Shown piece after piece: positions 35,301 through 43,745 of a DNA stretch of 56,615 bases; position 1 is the first letter of the stretch; each line of letters starts with the position of its first letter. Source of the stretch: Kiloniella laminariae (lineage in GTDB: Bacteria; Pseudomonadota; Alphaproteobacteria; Kiloniellales; Kiloniellaceae). Where the stretch lies: the NCBI RefSeq assembly GCF_027214005.1, contig NZ_JAPWGY010000012.1, positions 1 to 56,615 of the forward strand, read 5' to 3'. Made by a program: the position numbers and the translations under genes. Under the pieces are notes generated by a model. The model was not told the origin of the DNA and ran no database searches. It saw only the letters and a program-made list of their open reading frames with translations.

Positions 35301-35753
35301 ATGGTGCCTTGGACAAAGGATGACTGGGCCAATCTACGGATCGTTGTTGTTGACGATAGCAAGGCAGTCCGCTCGATGATGAAGCTGATGCTTAGATCAC
35401 TTGGTGTCGGGGAAGTTCTGCTCTATGAGACAGTTGCTGAAGCAATGGAATCCATTAGTGTCCAGCCCCCTGATCTGGTTATTTCTGACTATTTTATGGT
35501 GCCAGAAACCGGACTTGATCTTTTGCAGCGCCTGCGCGATTCGAACGATGCCCTGACCCGGGAACTACCATTTTTGATGATGAGCGGGTATGACAATGCC
35601 GGTGGCGCCGAGGAACTGGAGAAGCAGTCTATTTCTGGTTATATGCCCAAGCCTGTAACGGCTTCTCTGGTCCGTGACTATATTATATCGGCCTGTTCAC
35701 AACGAATAGCGGTTGGCGTGTTTCAGGATAAAGAATATAGAAAGCTTATGTAG
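35301..35753 (+). CDS. CheY-like response regulator, receiver domain only
   Basis: A 150-residue single-domain receiver. The acidic pair Asp18-Asp19, phospho-acceptor Asp63 (ISDYF), the conserved Ser in MMSGYD and the Lys in YMPKPV are all present, so it should be phosphorylated normally. There is no output domain. A PilZ protein follows 52 bp later on the same strand, which points to motility or c-di-GMP control, but no partner kinase is next to it. Confidence 0.9.
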   Translation: MVPWTKDDWANLRIVVVDDSKAVRSMMKLMLRSLGVGEVLLYETVAEAMESISVQPPDLVISDYFMVPETGLDLLQRLRDSNDALTRELPFLMMSGYDNAGGAEELEKQSISGYMPKPVTASLVRDYIISACSQRIAVGVFQDKEYRKLM

Positions 35754-35804
35754 TCTATATTGTTCCGAGACTGCTGTTGAGTTTGTGGTAATGAGGGTAA
35801 GGTT

Positions 35805-36134
35805 TTGTATCAAGAGTTCTCTCAGGTTTCTCTGAAACGTTTGACTAATCGTCGGCAGGGACCCCGCCATGCGGTACTGCCAGATACCAGAGTATCTCTG
35901 ACAGTTCTGGATACCTGTTATGATTGTGAGGTTCTTGATCTTTCATCCTGCGGGGCGCGCCTGAAACTGGACACAAAGATCCCTGTAGGAAGTGTTATCG
36001 AACTGAGCCATGATCAGTGCGGCTCTCTTTACGGGACAGTCAAATGGAATTCCCGTCATGAGGTCGGGCTGGAGCTTAATCCAGGTGTTGCGCGACTGCT
36101 GGTCCGTTATAGTACCCCCAAAGGCCTTTCATAA
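35805..36134 (+). CDS. PilZ domain protein (c-di-GMP receptor candidate)
   Basis: A 109-residue single-domain PilZ protein. The two c-di-GMP contact motifs are seen: RRQGPRH (R-x-x-x-R) near residues 16-22 and DLSSCGARL (D/N-x-S-x-x-G) near 45-53. No ATG fits the frame; TTG at 35805 is the likely start, with GAGGG 7 bases upstream. Placement after the CheY-like gene suggests a joint signalling role. Confidence 0.85.
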   Translation: MYQEFSQVSLKRLTNRRQGPRHAVLPDTRVSLTVLDTCYDCEVLDLSSCGARLKLDTKIPVGSVIELSHDQCGSLYGTVKWNSRHEVGLELNPGVARLLVRYSTPKGLS

Positions 36135-36344
36135 TTTTTTCACCCCCCCCGGTTATCTTAACCCGAACTTTCTCAAGCTTATTTCCCGCTCAGATATTTC
36201 CGGGCCATTCATTTATCCCTGAATTGTCTGGCATTCGGCGCTATATCTTCATACATTTGCAAGGGGATGCTGTCAGGCTGACAGTATAAGGCCCTTTGTC
36301 TATTGCTATGCTTTTGCCTGCCCTGGGCATCTTCCGGAGGTTTC

Positions 36345-37622
36345 ATGTTCAGCACCCTTTCTTCGCTGGTTAGTCTTTTTCTGGCGACGGCCATCCTTGT
36401 TATGGGGAACGGTTTGTTTTCAACCTTGATCGGGGTGCGGGCATCTGCGGAAGGTTTTGCCAACGAAACCACAGGTTGGGTCATGGCAGCCTATTTTTTT
36501 GGTATTATGAGCGGTGTTTTCCTTTGCAGGAAGATGGTTGCAAGTGTTGGACACATTCGGACCTATGCCGCGCTTGCGGCGTTAATGTCGATCTTGCCGC
36601 TGCTGCATGCCTATTTTGTTGATCCTTTTGCCTGGGCATTGTTCAGGTGTCTGGCTGGAATCGCAATTTCAGGGTTGTTTATGGTTACGGAAAGCTGGAT
36701 CAACGAACGAGCGGATAACGCCATAAGGGGGCAGATCCTCGCTTTCTATATGATCACCTACTATGGGGGTCTGGCTGCTGGACAGTTTCTTCTCAATCTG
36801 GCTGCACCGACCGAAGTCTCGCTTTTTGTCCTGATTTCTGCGCTCTTTTCACTGGCGATTGTGCCTGTTGCCCTTACCCGATCCGAACAGCCTGCCCCCT
36901 TACCCAAAAAGCTGAGCTTTGGTCTGAAGGACCTCTATCGCCTTTCTCCTTTAGGGACTGTCGGTGCGGCCGCGGCGGGGATGACCAACGCCTCGTTTTA
37001 TTCCATGGGACCGATTTTTGCAGCAGAGATCGGGCTGGGAACAGATGATATTGCCCTGTTTATGGGGGTGGCGATCATTGGAGGACTGGTCCTGCAGTGG
37101 CCCTTTGGGCGGATGTCTGATCATTTTGACCGACGCTATATGATTATGGGGGTCGCAAGCGGAATTTTCCTTGGCTGTATCGGGGTGATTTTCGGTTCTG
37201 GACTAGGCGGAATTCTGGTTTTTGTCTCTGTTGCGATCTATGGCGGTGCCGCTTTTGCCCTGAATCCGATCACTGTTGCTCATGCCAATGATTTCCTTGA
37301 AAAAGATCAGAGGGTTAATGCTGCAGGCGGGTTGATGATTGTCTACGGGATTGGGGCCATGTCAGGCCCGGTTATCGCGTCATTCATGATGGGAAGGGTC
37401 GGATCTTCCGGGTTGTTTCTCACCACGGCAGCAGTCCAGGTCATTCTGATTCTTTTTGCGCTCTATCGCACGTTTGTCCGCCAAACAATTGTCCGGGCTC
37501 TCCGTGTACCTTTGGTGCTCTTTTCCCCAGCCAGTTCGACCGTGATTACCGATATGGTGCAAGAAGAGCAGGAGAAACTCAGGGAAAACCGTCCACAAGA
37601 TAGTCCGGAAGGCACCCGATAA
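36345..37622 (+). CDS. MFS transporter (YcaD-like)
   Basis: A 425-residue 12-helix carrier of the major facilitator superfamily, closest in feel to the YcaD-like group (MAAYFFGIMSGVFL, then MVTESWINERADNAIRGQ between helices 4 and 5). The substrate is unknown. The ATG at 36345 has CGGAGG 5 bases ahead and is preferred to an in-frame ATG at 36303. The C-terminal ~25 residues are a charged tail. Confidence 0.85.
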   Translation: MFSTLSSLVSLFLATAILVMGNGLFSTLIGVRASAEGFANETTGWVMAAYFFGIMSGVFLCRKMVASVGHIRTYAALAALMSILPLLHAYFVDPFAWALFRCLAGIAISGLFMVTESWINERADNAIRGQILAFYMITYYGGLAAGQFLLNLAAPTEVSLFVLISALFSLAIVPVALTRSEQPAPLPKKLSFGLKDLYRLSPLGTVGAAAAGMTNASFYSMGPIFAAEIGLGTDDIALFMGVAIIGGLVLQWPFGRMSDHFDRRYMIMGVASGIFLGCIGVIFGSGLGGILVFVSVAIYGGAAFALNPITVAHANDFLEKDQRVNAAGGLMIVYGIGAMSGPVIASFMMGRVGSSGLFLTTAAVQVILILFALYRTFVRQTIVRALRVPLVLFSPASSTVITDMVQEEQEKLRENRPQDSPEGTR

Positions 37623-37649
37623 GCTTTGTCCTGTTTCAAATTCCTGTTT

Positions 37650-38477
37650 TCATTTTTCGAGGCCAGCGCCCGGCATCCCTTTTGATGATGTCACCTCTCG
37701 AGGCGGATGGTTTTGTTTTTCCTCGCTGGCTTGCAGACGTTTTTCCACCTTGCGGATGGCATAGGCAACGAGAAGGATCAGCAGCAGGTATTCAAGAATA
37801 AGAAAGCTGTAAATCTCAAGGGGACGGTATTCATTCACGGTAAGTTCGTTGGCCCGACGGGTGAGGTCACTGTAACCGATGACGGAAACCAGGGATGACA
37901 TCTTCAACATATAGACGAACTGGTTACCAAGGGGAGGAATGATTCGTCTGATGGCCTGGGGCAGAATAATCAGACGCATCTTTTGAAAATAACTCAGCCC
38001 CATACTGTCTGCAGCTTCGTGTTGCCCGATCTCGATCGACTGTATTCCTCCGCGAAAGATTTCAGCCTGGAAAGCGCTGTCGCAAAGGGCAAGGGCAACT
38101 ATCCCGGCCATGAAAACCGACATTTCCAGCCCCAGGATTACCGGCAATCCATAATAAATCCAGAGCACCATGACCAGCACGGGGATGGAGCGGAAGATCG
38201 ATACATATCCCAGATTGAATGCCAGAAGGGCTTTGTTGCTGGACAGGCCGGGAAGGCTGATGGCCAGACCGATCAACATGGACAGGAATATGGCAATGAC
38301 CGAGATTTTTACAGTCCCAAATAACCCGCCGACGAGGAAAGAGATGTTATCCCAGCCCTGAGGTGTGCTGGGGTCAACAACATGCCAACCCCAAGTATAG
38401 CTCCCCCCACAGGCAGAAAGAGCCAGAGGAAACAAAAGGAATAGGCAGATCCTGCAGGAAGAAGGGGAAAAGATCAT
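37650..38477 (-). CDS. Amino-acid ABC transporter permease with lipobox N-terminus
   Basis: A 275-residue MetI-like permease of the His/Glu/Gln/Arg class. The EAA loop reads AADSMGLSYFQKMRLIILPQAIRRIIPP, which fits polar amino-acid importers. Unusually, the N-terminus is a lipoprotein-like signal: basic start, hydrophobic stretch, and LSAC (residues 20-23) followed by Gly-Gly, then a periplasmic segment before the first pore helix. No substrate-binding protein, ATPase or second permease lies beside it, so its partners are elsewhere or it is an orphan. No good ribosome site is seen; a GCCGGTT/AACCGGC hairpin sits 18 bp upstream (38495-38514). Confidence 0.85.
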   Translation of the reverse strand: MIFSPSSCRICLFLLFPLALSACGGSYTWGWHVVDPSTPQGWDNISFLVGGLFGTVKISVIAIFLSMLIGLAISLPGLSSNKALLAFNLGYVSIFRSIPVLVMVLWIYYGLPVILGLEMSVFMAGIVALALCDSAFQAEIFRGGIQSIEIGQHEAADSMGLSYFQKMRLIILPQAIRRIIPPLGNQFVYMLKMSSLVSVIGYSDLTRRANELTVNEYRPLEIYSFLILEYLLLILLVAYAIRKVEKRLQASEEKQNHPPREVTSSKGMPGAGLEK

Positions 38478-38649
38478 GGGAACTAAAAGGTCTCGCCGGT
38501 TAGGATAAACCGGCCTGGGGCATCTGCCGGGGTGGTATCATGTTCTATATTGGTCCAGGATGGTGCAAGATCAATTTCTCTGTTATATTGGTCAACTGGG
38601 AATTTGTTGAACGATTTTGCCGTGTCTTTCAATCCCAGACACGTTTTTG

Positions 38650-38677
38650 TGATCCAAAAGCCGGTTTGTAACGTATA
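38650..38677 (+). promoter_or_regulatory. ECF11 (RpoE/ChrR-type) promoter
   Basis: TGATC at 38650-38654, a 17-base spacer, and CGTATA at 38672-38677. This matches the TGATC-N17-CGTA pattern known for alphaproteobacterial RpoE of the singlet-oxygen response. It lies 90 bp upstream of the chrR-like start. Confidence 0.75.
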
Positions 38678-38766
38678 AAAAGTTAAGATTAAAACCAGCT
38701 TTTACCGGTAGAAAATGGCTCGAAAGCAAGCCGTAACAAGAACCGGGATAACAAGGGAATAAACTC

Positions 38767-39453
38767 ATGACAGGCATCATCTCCGGATCTGCCACACAAG
38801 AAGATGTGGTGGCGGTTGAAGTTCCTCGGTTTCATCCTTCCGGTGAGAACCTGATTGACTATGTCTCAGGGAGTATCGAGCCCGGGCTGGAATTCTTTAT
38901 CACAAGTCATTTGTCTCTCTGTTCTGATTGTAGGGAAGAGATTGTTCGCCTTCAGGCTCTTGGGGGCGCTCTGCTGGAAAGATTGCCTCTAGGCGATCTT
39001 CCTGAAGGGATGGAAGAGCGGATGATGGATCTGCTGGACTCAGAACAGGATTCTGCCGAGATTACACCTTTTCCAAGAGGACGGTCCGGAGGAAAAGAAC
39101 AGCTTCCTGCTCCGGTATCCCAGATACTGTCTGACAATCTTGAAGACCTCGAGTGGAAGGACCATGAAACAGAAGGGCGCTCTACTGTTGCTTTGCCTTT
39201 GCAGCCAGCCCGTATTTTCCTGTTGAAAGTTGATTCCGGAAAAGTGGCTTTTTCCGGAAAGATGACGCGGCAGACGGGGCTGGTTCTTGTTCTGAGTGGT
39301 GCGCTTGAGAGTGAACAGGAACAGCTTTGCCCTGGTGACATCCGTACGCTGGCTGATATGGGTGAAGAATTCTATGCAGGAAGTTCGACTGCTCTGGCCT
39401 ATTGTCTTGTTCTATTGGGGCAGGAAGATATTTGTCAGGAAAATCTGGGCTGA
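38767..39453 (+). CDS. ChrR-like anti-sigma factor with metal-ligand-free cupin
   Basis: A 228-residue protein. The N-terminal zinc anti-sigma domain keeps His23, His48, Cys52 and Cys55, with the same 25-residue His-His spacing and H-x3-C-x2-C end as ChrR. It should therefore bind an ECF sigma factor in the cytoplasm. The C-terminal half (about 140-215) aligns with the ChrR cupin around LVLVLSGAL, but the metal ligands are replaced: Lys165, Thr167 and Gly171 stand where H-T-H and Glu are expected, and the last His is also absent. The singlet-oxygen sensing step must differ or be lost. It faces the sigma gene tail-to-tail. Confidence 0.83.
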   Translation: MTGIISGSATQEDVVAVEVPRFHPSGENLIDYVSGSIEPGLEFFITSHLSLCSDCREEIVRLQALGGALLERLPLGDLPEGMEERMMDLLDSEQDSAEITPFPRGRSGGKEQLPAPVSQILSDNLEDLEWKDHETEGRSTVALPLQPARIFLLKVDSGKVAFSGKMTRQTGLVLVLSGALESEQEQLCPGDIRTLADMGEEFYAGSSTALAYCLVLLGQEDICQENLG

Positions 39454-39511
39454 GTAAGGTTTTCTGACGGGCTCTGACATCTATTCGGGAAAAATCCCTG
39501 ATTCTGCTAAA

Positions 39512-40096
39512 CTAGAACAGACTGCGACCCAACGTGCGACGCAGTTTGTTGATGGCAAGCCTCAGGCGTGACTTCACCGTTCCAAGAGGCAGGTTTTCCA
39601 GCAAGGCAATTTCCTTATGGGTGAGGTCATCATAAAAAGCGAGCTGGAGCAGTCGGGACTGATCTTCGGGCAAACTCTCGATGGACTCACGTAACAGGGC
39701 CTCGACTTCCTGATGTTCAATCTCCTGATCCTGAGCTGGAGCGAGGTCAATCTGGTTTTCTGCCTGGCTCTGATCAAATGAGGCAAGTTTCTGTCGACGA
39801 AAGCGGTCAATGCGGCGGTTTCGCGCGATGGCGAAAACCCAGCTTGAGACATAACTTTTTTCGGGGTTATAGCTTCCGGCCTGCTGCCAGAGGCTAAACA
39901 TGACATCCTGAACCAGGCCTTCGGTATTTTCTTCGTCTGTACCGAGTTTACGCATATAGGATATCAGACGGGGAGCAAAATGCCTGAAGAGTCTGGCAAA
40001 AGCATCGCGGTCTCTGGATCGGGCTACCAGAGACAATAATTCGGCCTGTTCTGTGGCACTCAGGTTATCTTGGTCTTCTATTGCCAACGCATTCAA
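39512..40096 (-). CDS. ECF RNA polymerase sigma factor, RpoE/ECF11-like
   Basis: A 194-residue group IV sigma factor. Region 2 spans about residues 25-100 (AFARLFRHFAPRLISYMRK, then VQDVMFSLWQ and WVFAIARNRRIDRFRR), and region 4 about 130-190 (LTHKEIALLENLPLGTVKSRL). Together with a ChrR-like protein and a TGATC-N17-CGTATA promoter next door, it is probably the RpoE-type sigma of the photooxidative stress response. In the usual layout rpoE and chrR form one operon; here they converge, 58 bp apart. Confidence 0.9.
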   Translation of the reverse strand: MNALAIEDQDNLSATEQAELLSLVARSRDRDAFARLFRHFAPRLISYMRKLGTDEENTEGLVQDVMFSLWQQAGSYNPEKSYVSSWVFAIARNRRIDRFRRQKLASFDQSQAENQIDLAPAQDQEIEHQEVEALLRESIESLPEDQSRLLQLAFYDDLTHKEIALLENLPLGTVKSRLRLAINKLRRTLGRSLF

Positions 40097-40456
40097 CTCC
40101 CTCAGCGTGGTCTAAATTCACTCTACACCAAATCTTACCGGGATGTCTGCTTCAACTCATTGCTGCGGAATTTTCCATAACCGGCTCTTAAAACCAATGT
40201 ATGAATGGAAAAGAGCTATTTTAAGGTTATTCTGTGAATGTGATCCAGATTTTCTGGATATTCCGCTCGATAATCCCTCCATAGTTGTCTGGTGAACTTA
40301 TCATCCGGCTGTCGAAACCTGCCTTATAATCTGGACAGGATTAGCTGTGTTTACAAGCTTGGTATTTTTACGAATGTTGTTTTTAGATCATAAGCCCCAA
40401 TATGAATACAGTTCGTTAATTTCTTTTGAAAGACGCGGTTCCTTTTTATCGGGGAG
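40097..40456. other. Gap between sigma factor gene and DUF4126 gene
   Basis: Contains the divergent promoters. A TGATCC at about 40241 has no CGTA at the right distance, so I do not call a second ECF11 promoter. No RNA gene or credible frame is seen. Confidence 0.35.
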
Positions 40457-41182
40457 ATGATATTGTCGCTGTTCGAGATCCTGGTTCTGTCTTCAGCCCT
40501 TGCCTGGGCCAGTGGTATAAATCTCTATGCTACTTTAGCTTTTTTGGGAATTCTCGGCGCCAGCGGGCAGATGGATTTACCCGGAAATCTTGCTTTTGTG
40601 CAGCATCCTGCCGTGATCATGATTGCTGTTTTTCTGTATTTCATTGAATTCATTGTCGATAAAATACCGGCTGTCGATTCCATCTGGGATGCGGTGCATA
40701 CCTTCATTCGCATTCCTGCAGGGGCTTTGCTGGCAGCGGGGTTGTTCTCTGATGCAGGTGGGGAAGCCCAGACGCTTGCCTTCCTTTTGGGAGGAGGACT
40801 TGCCAGTGTCAGCCACCTGGTCAAAAGTGGCAGTCGGGCAGTTCTGAATACATCCCCTGAGCCTGTTACCAACATTGTGGCTTCTGTTGTTGAAGATATC
40901 GTGGTGATTGGCGGTCTGGTTATGGCCTTTATGTCACCGTCAATTTTCGCTGCTTTCCTTGCTCTGTTCCTGTTGTTGGCGATCTGGTTGCTCCCAAAAG
41001 TCTATCGTGGCCTTCGTGGAATGTTCCGTTTTATTTCTGGACGGTCTGGCGAAAACCGCACAAAGCATGGAAATGGTGGAGCAACCCGGCCATCTGGGGA
41101 TGAAGTCTTTCCGAAACAAGAAAAACGGTCTCTCAGGTTGAGAGGGAAACCGGGAAAGGGCAATAACGGTTTTCTTAAATGA
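40457..41182 (+). CDS. DUF4126 family membrane protein
   Basis: A 241-residue protein with about five hydrophobic segments in the first 190 residues and a basic, disordered-looking tail. The opening LSSALAWASGINLYATLAFLG and the FIVDKIPAVDSIWDAVHTFIRIPAGALLAAG block are the DUF4126 signature. Function unknown. GGGGAG touches the ATG at 40457, so a TTG at 40463, 6 bases from that site, may be the real start. Confidence 0.82.
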   Translation: MILSLFEILVLSSALAWASGINLYATLAFLGILGASGQMDLPGNLAFVQHPAVIMIAVFLYFIEFIVDKIPAVDSIWDAVHTFIRIPAGALLAAGLFSDAGGEAQTLAFLLGGGLASVSHLVKSGSRAVLNTSPEPVTNIVASVVEDIVVIGGLVMAFMSPSIFAAFLALFLLLAIWLLPKVYRGLRGMFRFISGRSGENRTKHGNGGATRPSGDEVFPKQEKRSLRLRGKPGKGNNGFLK

Positions 41183-41375
41183 AGGGCAATCATGGCAGCA
41201 TAACGCTGTTGAACGACTGTTTAGTAATTTGTATGATTTTTGTCGAATAAGGTATTATTATTTAATCTCCCTCGTGGTTTCCTTGCAGATTGAGCATGCC
41301 GGATGATTTCGCCAGATGATTCCGGGGTGTATGACAAGGCATCGTCTTCATCGTCTGGAGCGACGGGAGTAATCA

Positions 41376-42560
41376 ATGGATATGAAATTTAGCGTTGAGG
41401 CTGAGGCTTTTCGCGCCGAAGTATGCGATTTTATTAATGATAACCTGCCAGATGACATTCGTCATAAAGTTGCTCAGGAAGAGATGATCCTGCCCCGTGA
41501 GATGATGGTGCGTTGGCATAAAATTCTGGGGAAAAAGGGGTGGAGCTGCCCATCCTGGCCGAAAGATCAGGGCGGTGCCGGCTGGAGCGATGAACAGCAT
41601 TACCTGTTTGAGCGGGAGATTGCACTCTCTGATGCCCCACGACCCATCCCTTATGGTGTTGTGATGTTGGCTCCCTGTTTACTGGAATTCGGGACGCAGG
41701 CGCAGCAGGAAAAATTCTTGCCAGGTATACTTTCGGGAGACGAACTCTGGTGTCAGGGCTTTTCCGAACCAAATGCAGGATCAGATCTGGCTTCGCTGCA
41801 ATGCCGGGCGGTAGCAGAAGGGGACAGCTATATCATCAACGGTTCGAAAACCTGGACCAGCGAAGCCCATATTGCTGATGGGATGTTTGGCCTGTTTCGT
41901 ACGGACAGTTCTGGCCGGAAACAGCAGGGGATCACCTTTTTGATGATCGATATGAAAACACCTGGAATTTCCGTTACCCCCCTGATGACCTTTGAAGGAA
42001 CGCATGAGGTCAACCAGGTGTTTTTTGATAACGTGCGGGTGCCGTTTGCAAACCGGATCGGCGAGGAAAACCAGGGGTGGGCCATTGCCAAATATCTGCT
42101 TGGGCTGGAACGGTTCGGCACAGCTGAGGTTGGACGTTCACTCGCAAGCCTGGGACGATTGAAAAAACTGGCTGCTGCTCTTTCTGTTGGCGAAGGATGT
42201 TTAAGAGACGATCCGGATTTTATGAACGAGGTCGCCAGAGTTGAGATTGCCCTGCGCGCACTGGAGGTGACCGAGCAACGCTTCCTCTTTGGGCCGGGCG
42301 GATCAGATGCGATGGGGGCGGAAGCTTCCATGCTGAAAATTCGCGGTACCGAGATCCAGCAGGATATTCTTGAATTGACCCACCAGGCATTGGGCTATGC
42401 CGGACAGAGAGGGCAGGATAGCGGATCTGTCCTGCAGATTGCAGGAATAACCCCGGAGAAAGCCGCCATGGCTCATTACAACTTCCGCAAGACCTCGATC
42501 TATGCCGGGTCCAACGAGATCCAGAAGACCATCATCGCCAAAGCCGTATTGGGGCTCTAG
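41376..42560 (+). CDS. Acyl-CoA dehydrogenase, large-subunit type (PimC-like)
   Basis: A 394-residue FAD enzyme that introduces a 2,3-double bond in an acyl-CoA. The three-domain ACAD fold shows WCQGFSEPNAGSDLASLQ, KTWTSEAH, and the C-terminal YAGSNEIQKTIIAKAVL. The sequence style is that of the larger partner of heteromeric dehydrogenases such as pimeloyl-CoA dehydrogenase. It is first of a four-gene operon; the next gene starts 2 bases after its stop and encodes the presumed smaller partner. Confidence 0.88.
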   Translation: MDMKFSVEAEAFRAEVCDFINDNLPDDIRHKVAQEEMILPREMMVRWHKILGKKGWSCPSWPKDQGGAGWSDEQHYLFEREIALSDAPRPIPYGVVMLAPCLLEFGTQAQQEKFLPGILSGDELWCQGFSEPNAGSDLASLQCRAVAEGDSYIINGSKTWTSEAHIADGMFGLFRTDSSGRKQQGITFLMIDMKTPGISVTPLMTFEGTHEVNQVFFDNVRVPFANRIGEENQGWAIAKYLLGLERFGTAEVGRSLASLGRLKKLAAALSVGEGCLRDDPDFMNEVARVEIALRALEVTEQRFLFGPGGSDAMGAEASMLKIRGTEIQQDILELTHQALGYAGQRGQDSGSVLQIAGITPEKAAMAHYNFRKTSIYAGSNEIQKTIIAKAVLGL

Positions 42561-42562
42561 TC

Positions 42563-43732
42563 ATGGATTTTACCTTTACTGAAGAACAGCAGCTGTTCCG
42601 CAATTCCACCCGGCGCTTTCTTGAGGAGCAGTACGCCTTTGAAAAACGGGCCGGCGTTCTTGAACAAGCGCATGGTTTCCTGGAAAGTCATTGGCAAAAC
42701 TTTGCCGAGCTGGGATGGCTGGCCATGCCTTTCGCCGAGGAGTACGACGGGTTGGGGGGAAGCCCTGTCGAGACCATGATTCTGATGGAGGAAATGGGGC
42801 GCAATTTGCTGACCAGCCCCTATCTGGCGACAGTCGTGCTGGGCGGCGGGATTGTTGCTGAGGCAGGGAGTGAGCAACAGAAATCAGCTCTTCTGCCCCA
42901 GGTCGGATCTGGAGAGCTGAAACTGGCATTGGCCTTTGCCGAACAGGGGGGAGGGTATGATCTGACGCAAATCCGGCTGCGGGCCATAAAAAATGATTCA
43001 GGCTATCTGCTTGATGGCACCAAAACGACTGTGTTCTACAGTGTTGTGGCAGACAAGATCATTGTCGCGGCAAGAACTGCGGGACAAGCGGGAGAGCGAG
43101 AAGGTGTAAGCCTGTTTCTGATTGATCGTGATGCCGCAGGACTGCAATCCCGTGATTATCGTACTCAGGATGGAGGTTCTGCCAGTGATCTGGACTTTAA
43201 AGCGGTGCAGGTCCCGGAAGAAGCTCTCCTGGGGCGGGAAGGGCAGGGCTTTTTGCCTCTCCAGCGGGTTATTGCCAAGGCGGCTGTTGCGCTCTGTGCC
43301 GAGGCTGTCGGGGTAATGTGGGCGATCTCTGAACAGTCGGGTGATTTCTTGCGCACCAGAGAACAGTTCGGTCAAAAGCTCGGGTCATTCCAGGCTCTGC
43401 AACATCGTCTCGTCGATGTTTATATGAAATGCCAGCTTGGCCAGTCGCTGGTCTATGATGTGGTGTGTGCTCTGGGGCAACAAGCCGGTGAGCCTTTTGG
43501 CCCAGAACTCCTGCGCAAGGTCTGTGCCGCGAAATATCAGGTGGGGCTGGATGCAAGATCTGTGGGACAGGAAGGCATCCAGTTTCATGGGGCAATGGGG
43601 ATGATGACCGAACTGCCGATTGGTCACTATTATAAACGTATTACTGCAATCAACAGCACCTTTGGCGATCCGCGCTTTCATTTGCGGCGCTATCGTGAAT
43701 TGATGATACAAGATCAAGAAACTGTAGCCTGA
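42563..43732 (+). CDS. Acyl-CoA dehydrogenase, small-subunit type (PimD-like)
   Basis: A 389-residue ACAD-fold protein. It keeps the ALAFAEQGGGYDL and QFGQKLGSFQALQHRLVD blocks, but its C-terminus (GMMTELPIGHYYKRITAINSTFGD) follows the pattern of partner subunits that contribute FAD contacts but may lack the catalytic base. It lies 2 bp after the preceding dehydrogenase, so an alpha-beta pair is likely. The acyl-CoA substrate is unknown; the CaiD-like neighbour hints at carnitine-related or branched substrates. Confidence 0.87.
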   Translation: MDFTFTEEQQLFRNSTRRFLEEQYAFEKRAGVLEQAHGFLESHWQNFAELGWLAMPFAEEYDGLGGSPVETMILMEEMGRNLLTSPYLATVVLGGGIVAEAGSEQQKSALLPQVGSGELKLALAFAEQGGGYDLTQIRLRAIKNDSGYLLDGTKTTVFYSVVADKIIVAARTAGQAGEREGVSLFLIDRDAAGLQSRDYRTQDGGSASDLDFKAVQVPEEALLGREGQGFLPLQRVIAKAAVALCAEAVGVMWAISEQSGDFLRTREQFGQKLGSFQALQHRLVDVYMKCQLGQSLVYDVVCALGQQAGEPFGPELLRKVCAAKYQVGLDARSVGQEGIQFHGAMGMMTELPIGHYYKRITAINSTFGDPRFHLRRYRELMIQDQETVA

Positions 43733-43745
43733 CAGGGGAAGAGCA

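Noticed and set aside
40241-40270. Second ECF11 promoter upstream of DUF4126
   Set aside because: TGATCC is present but no CGTA follows at 16-18 bases.
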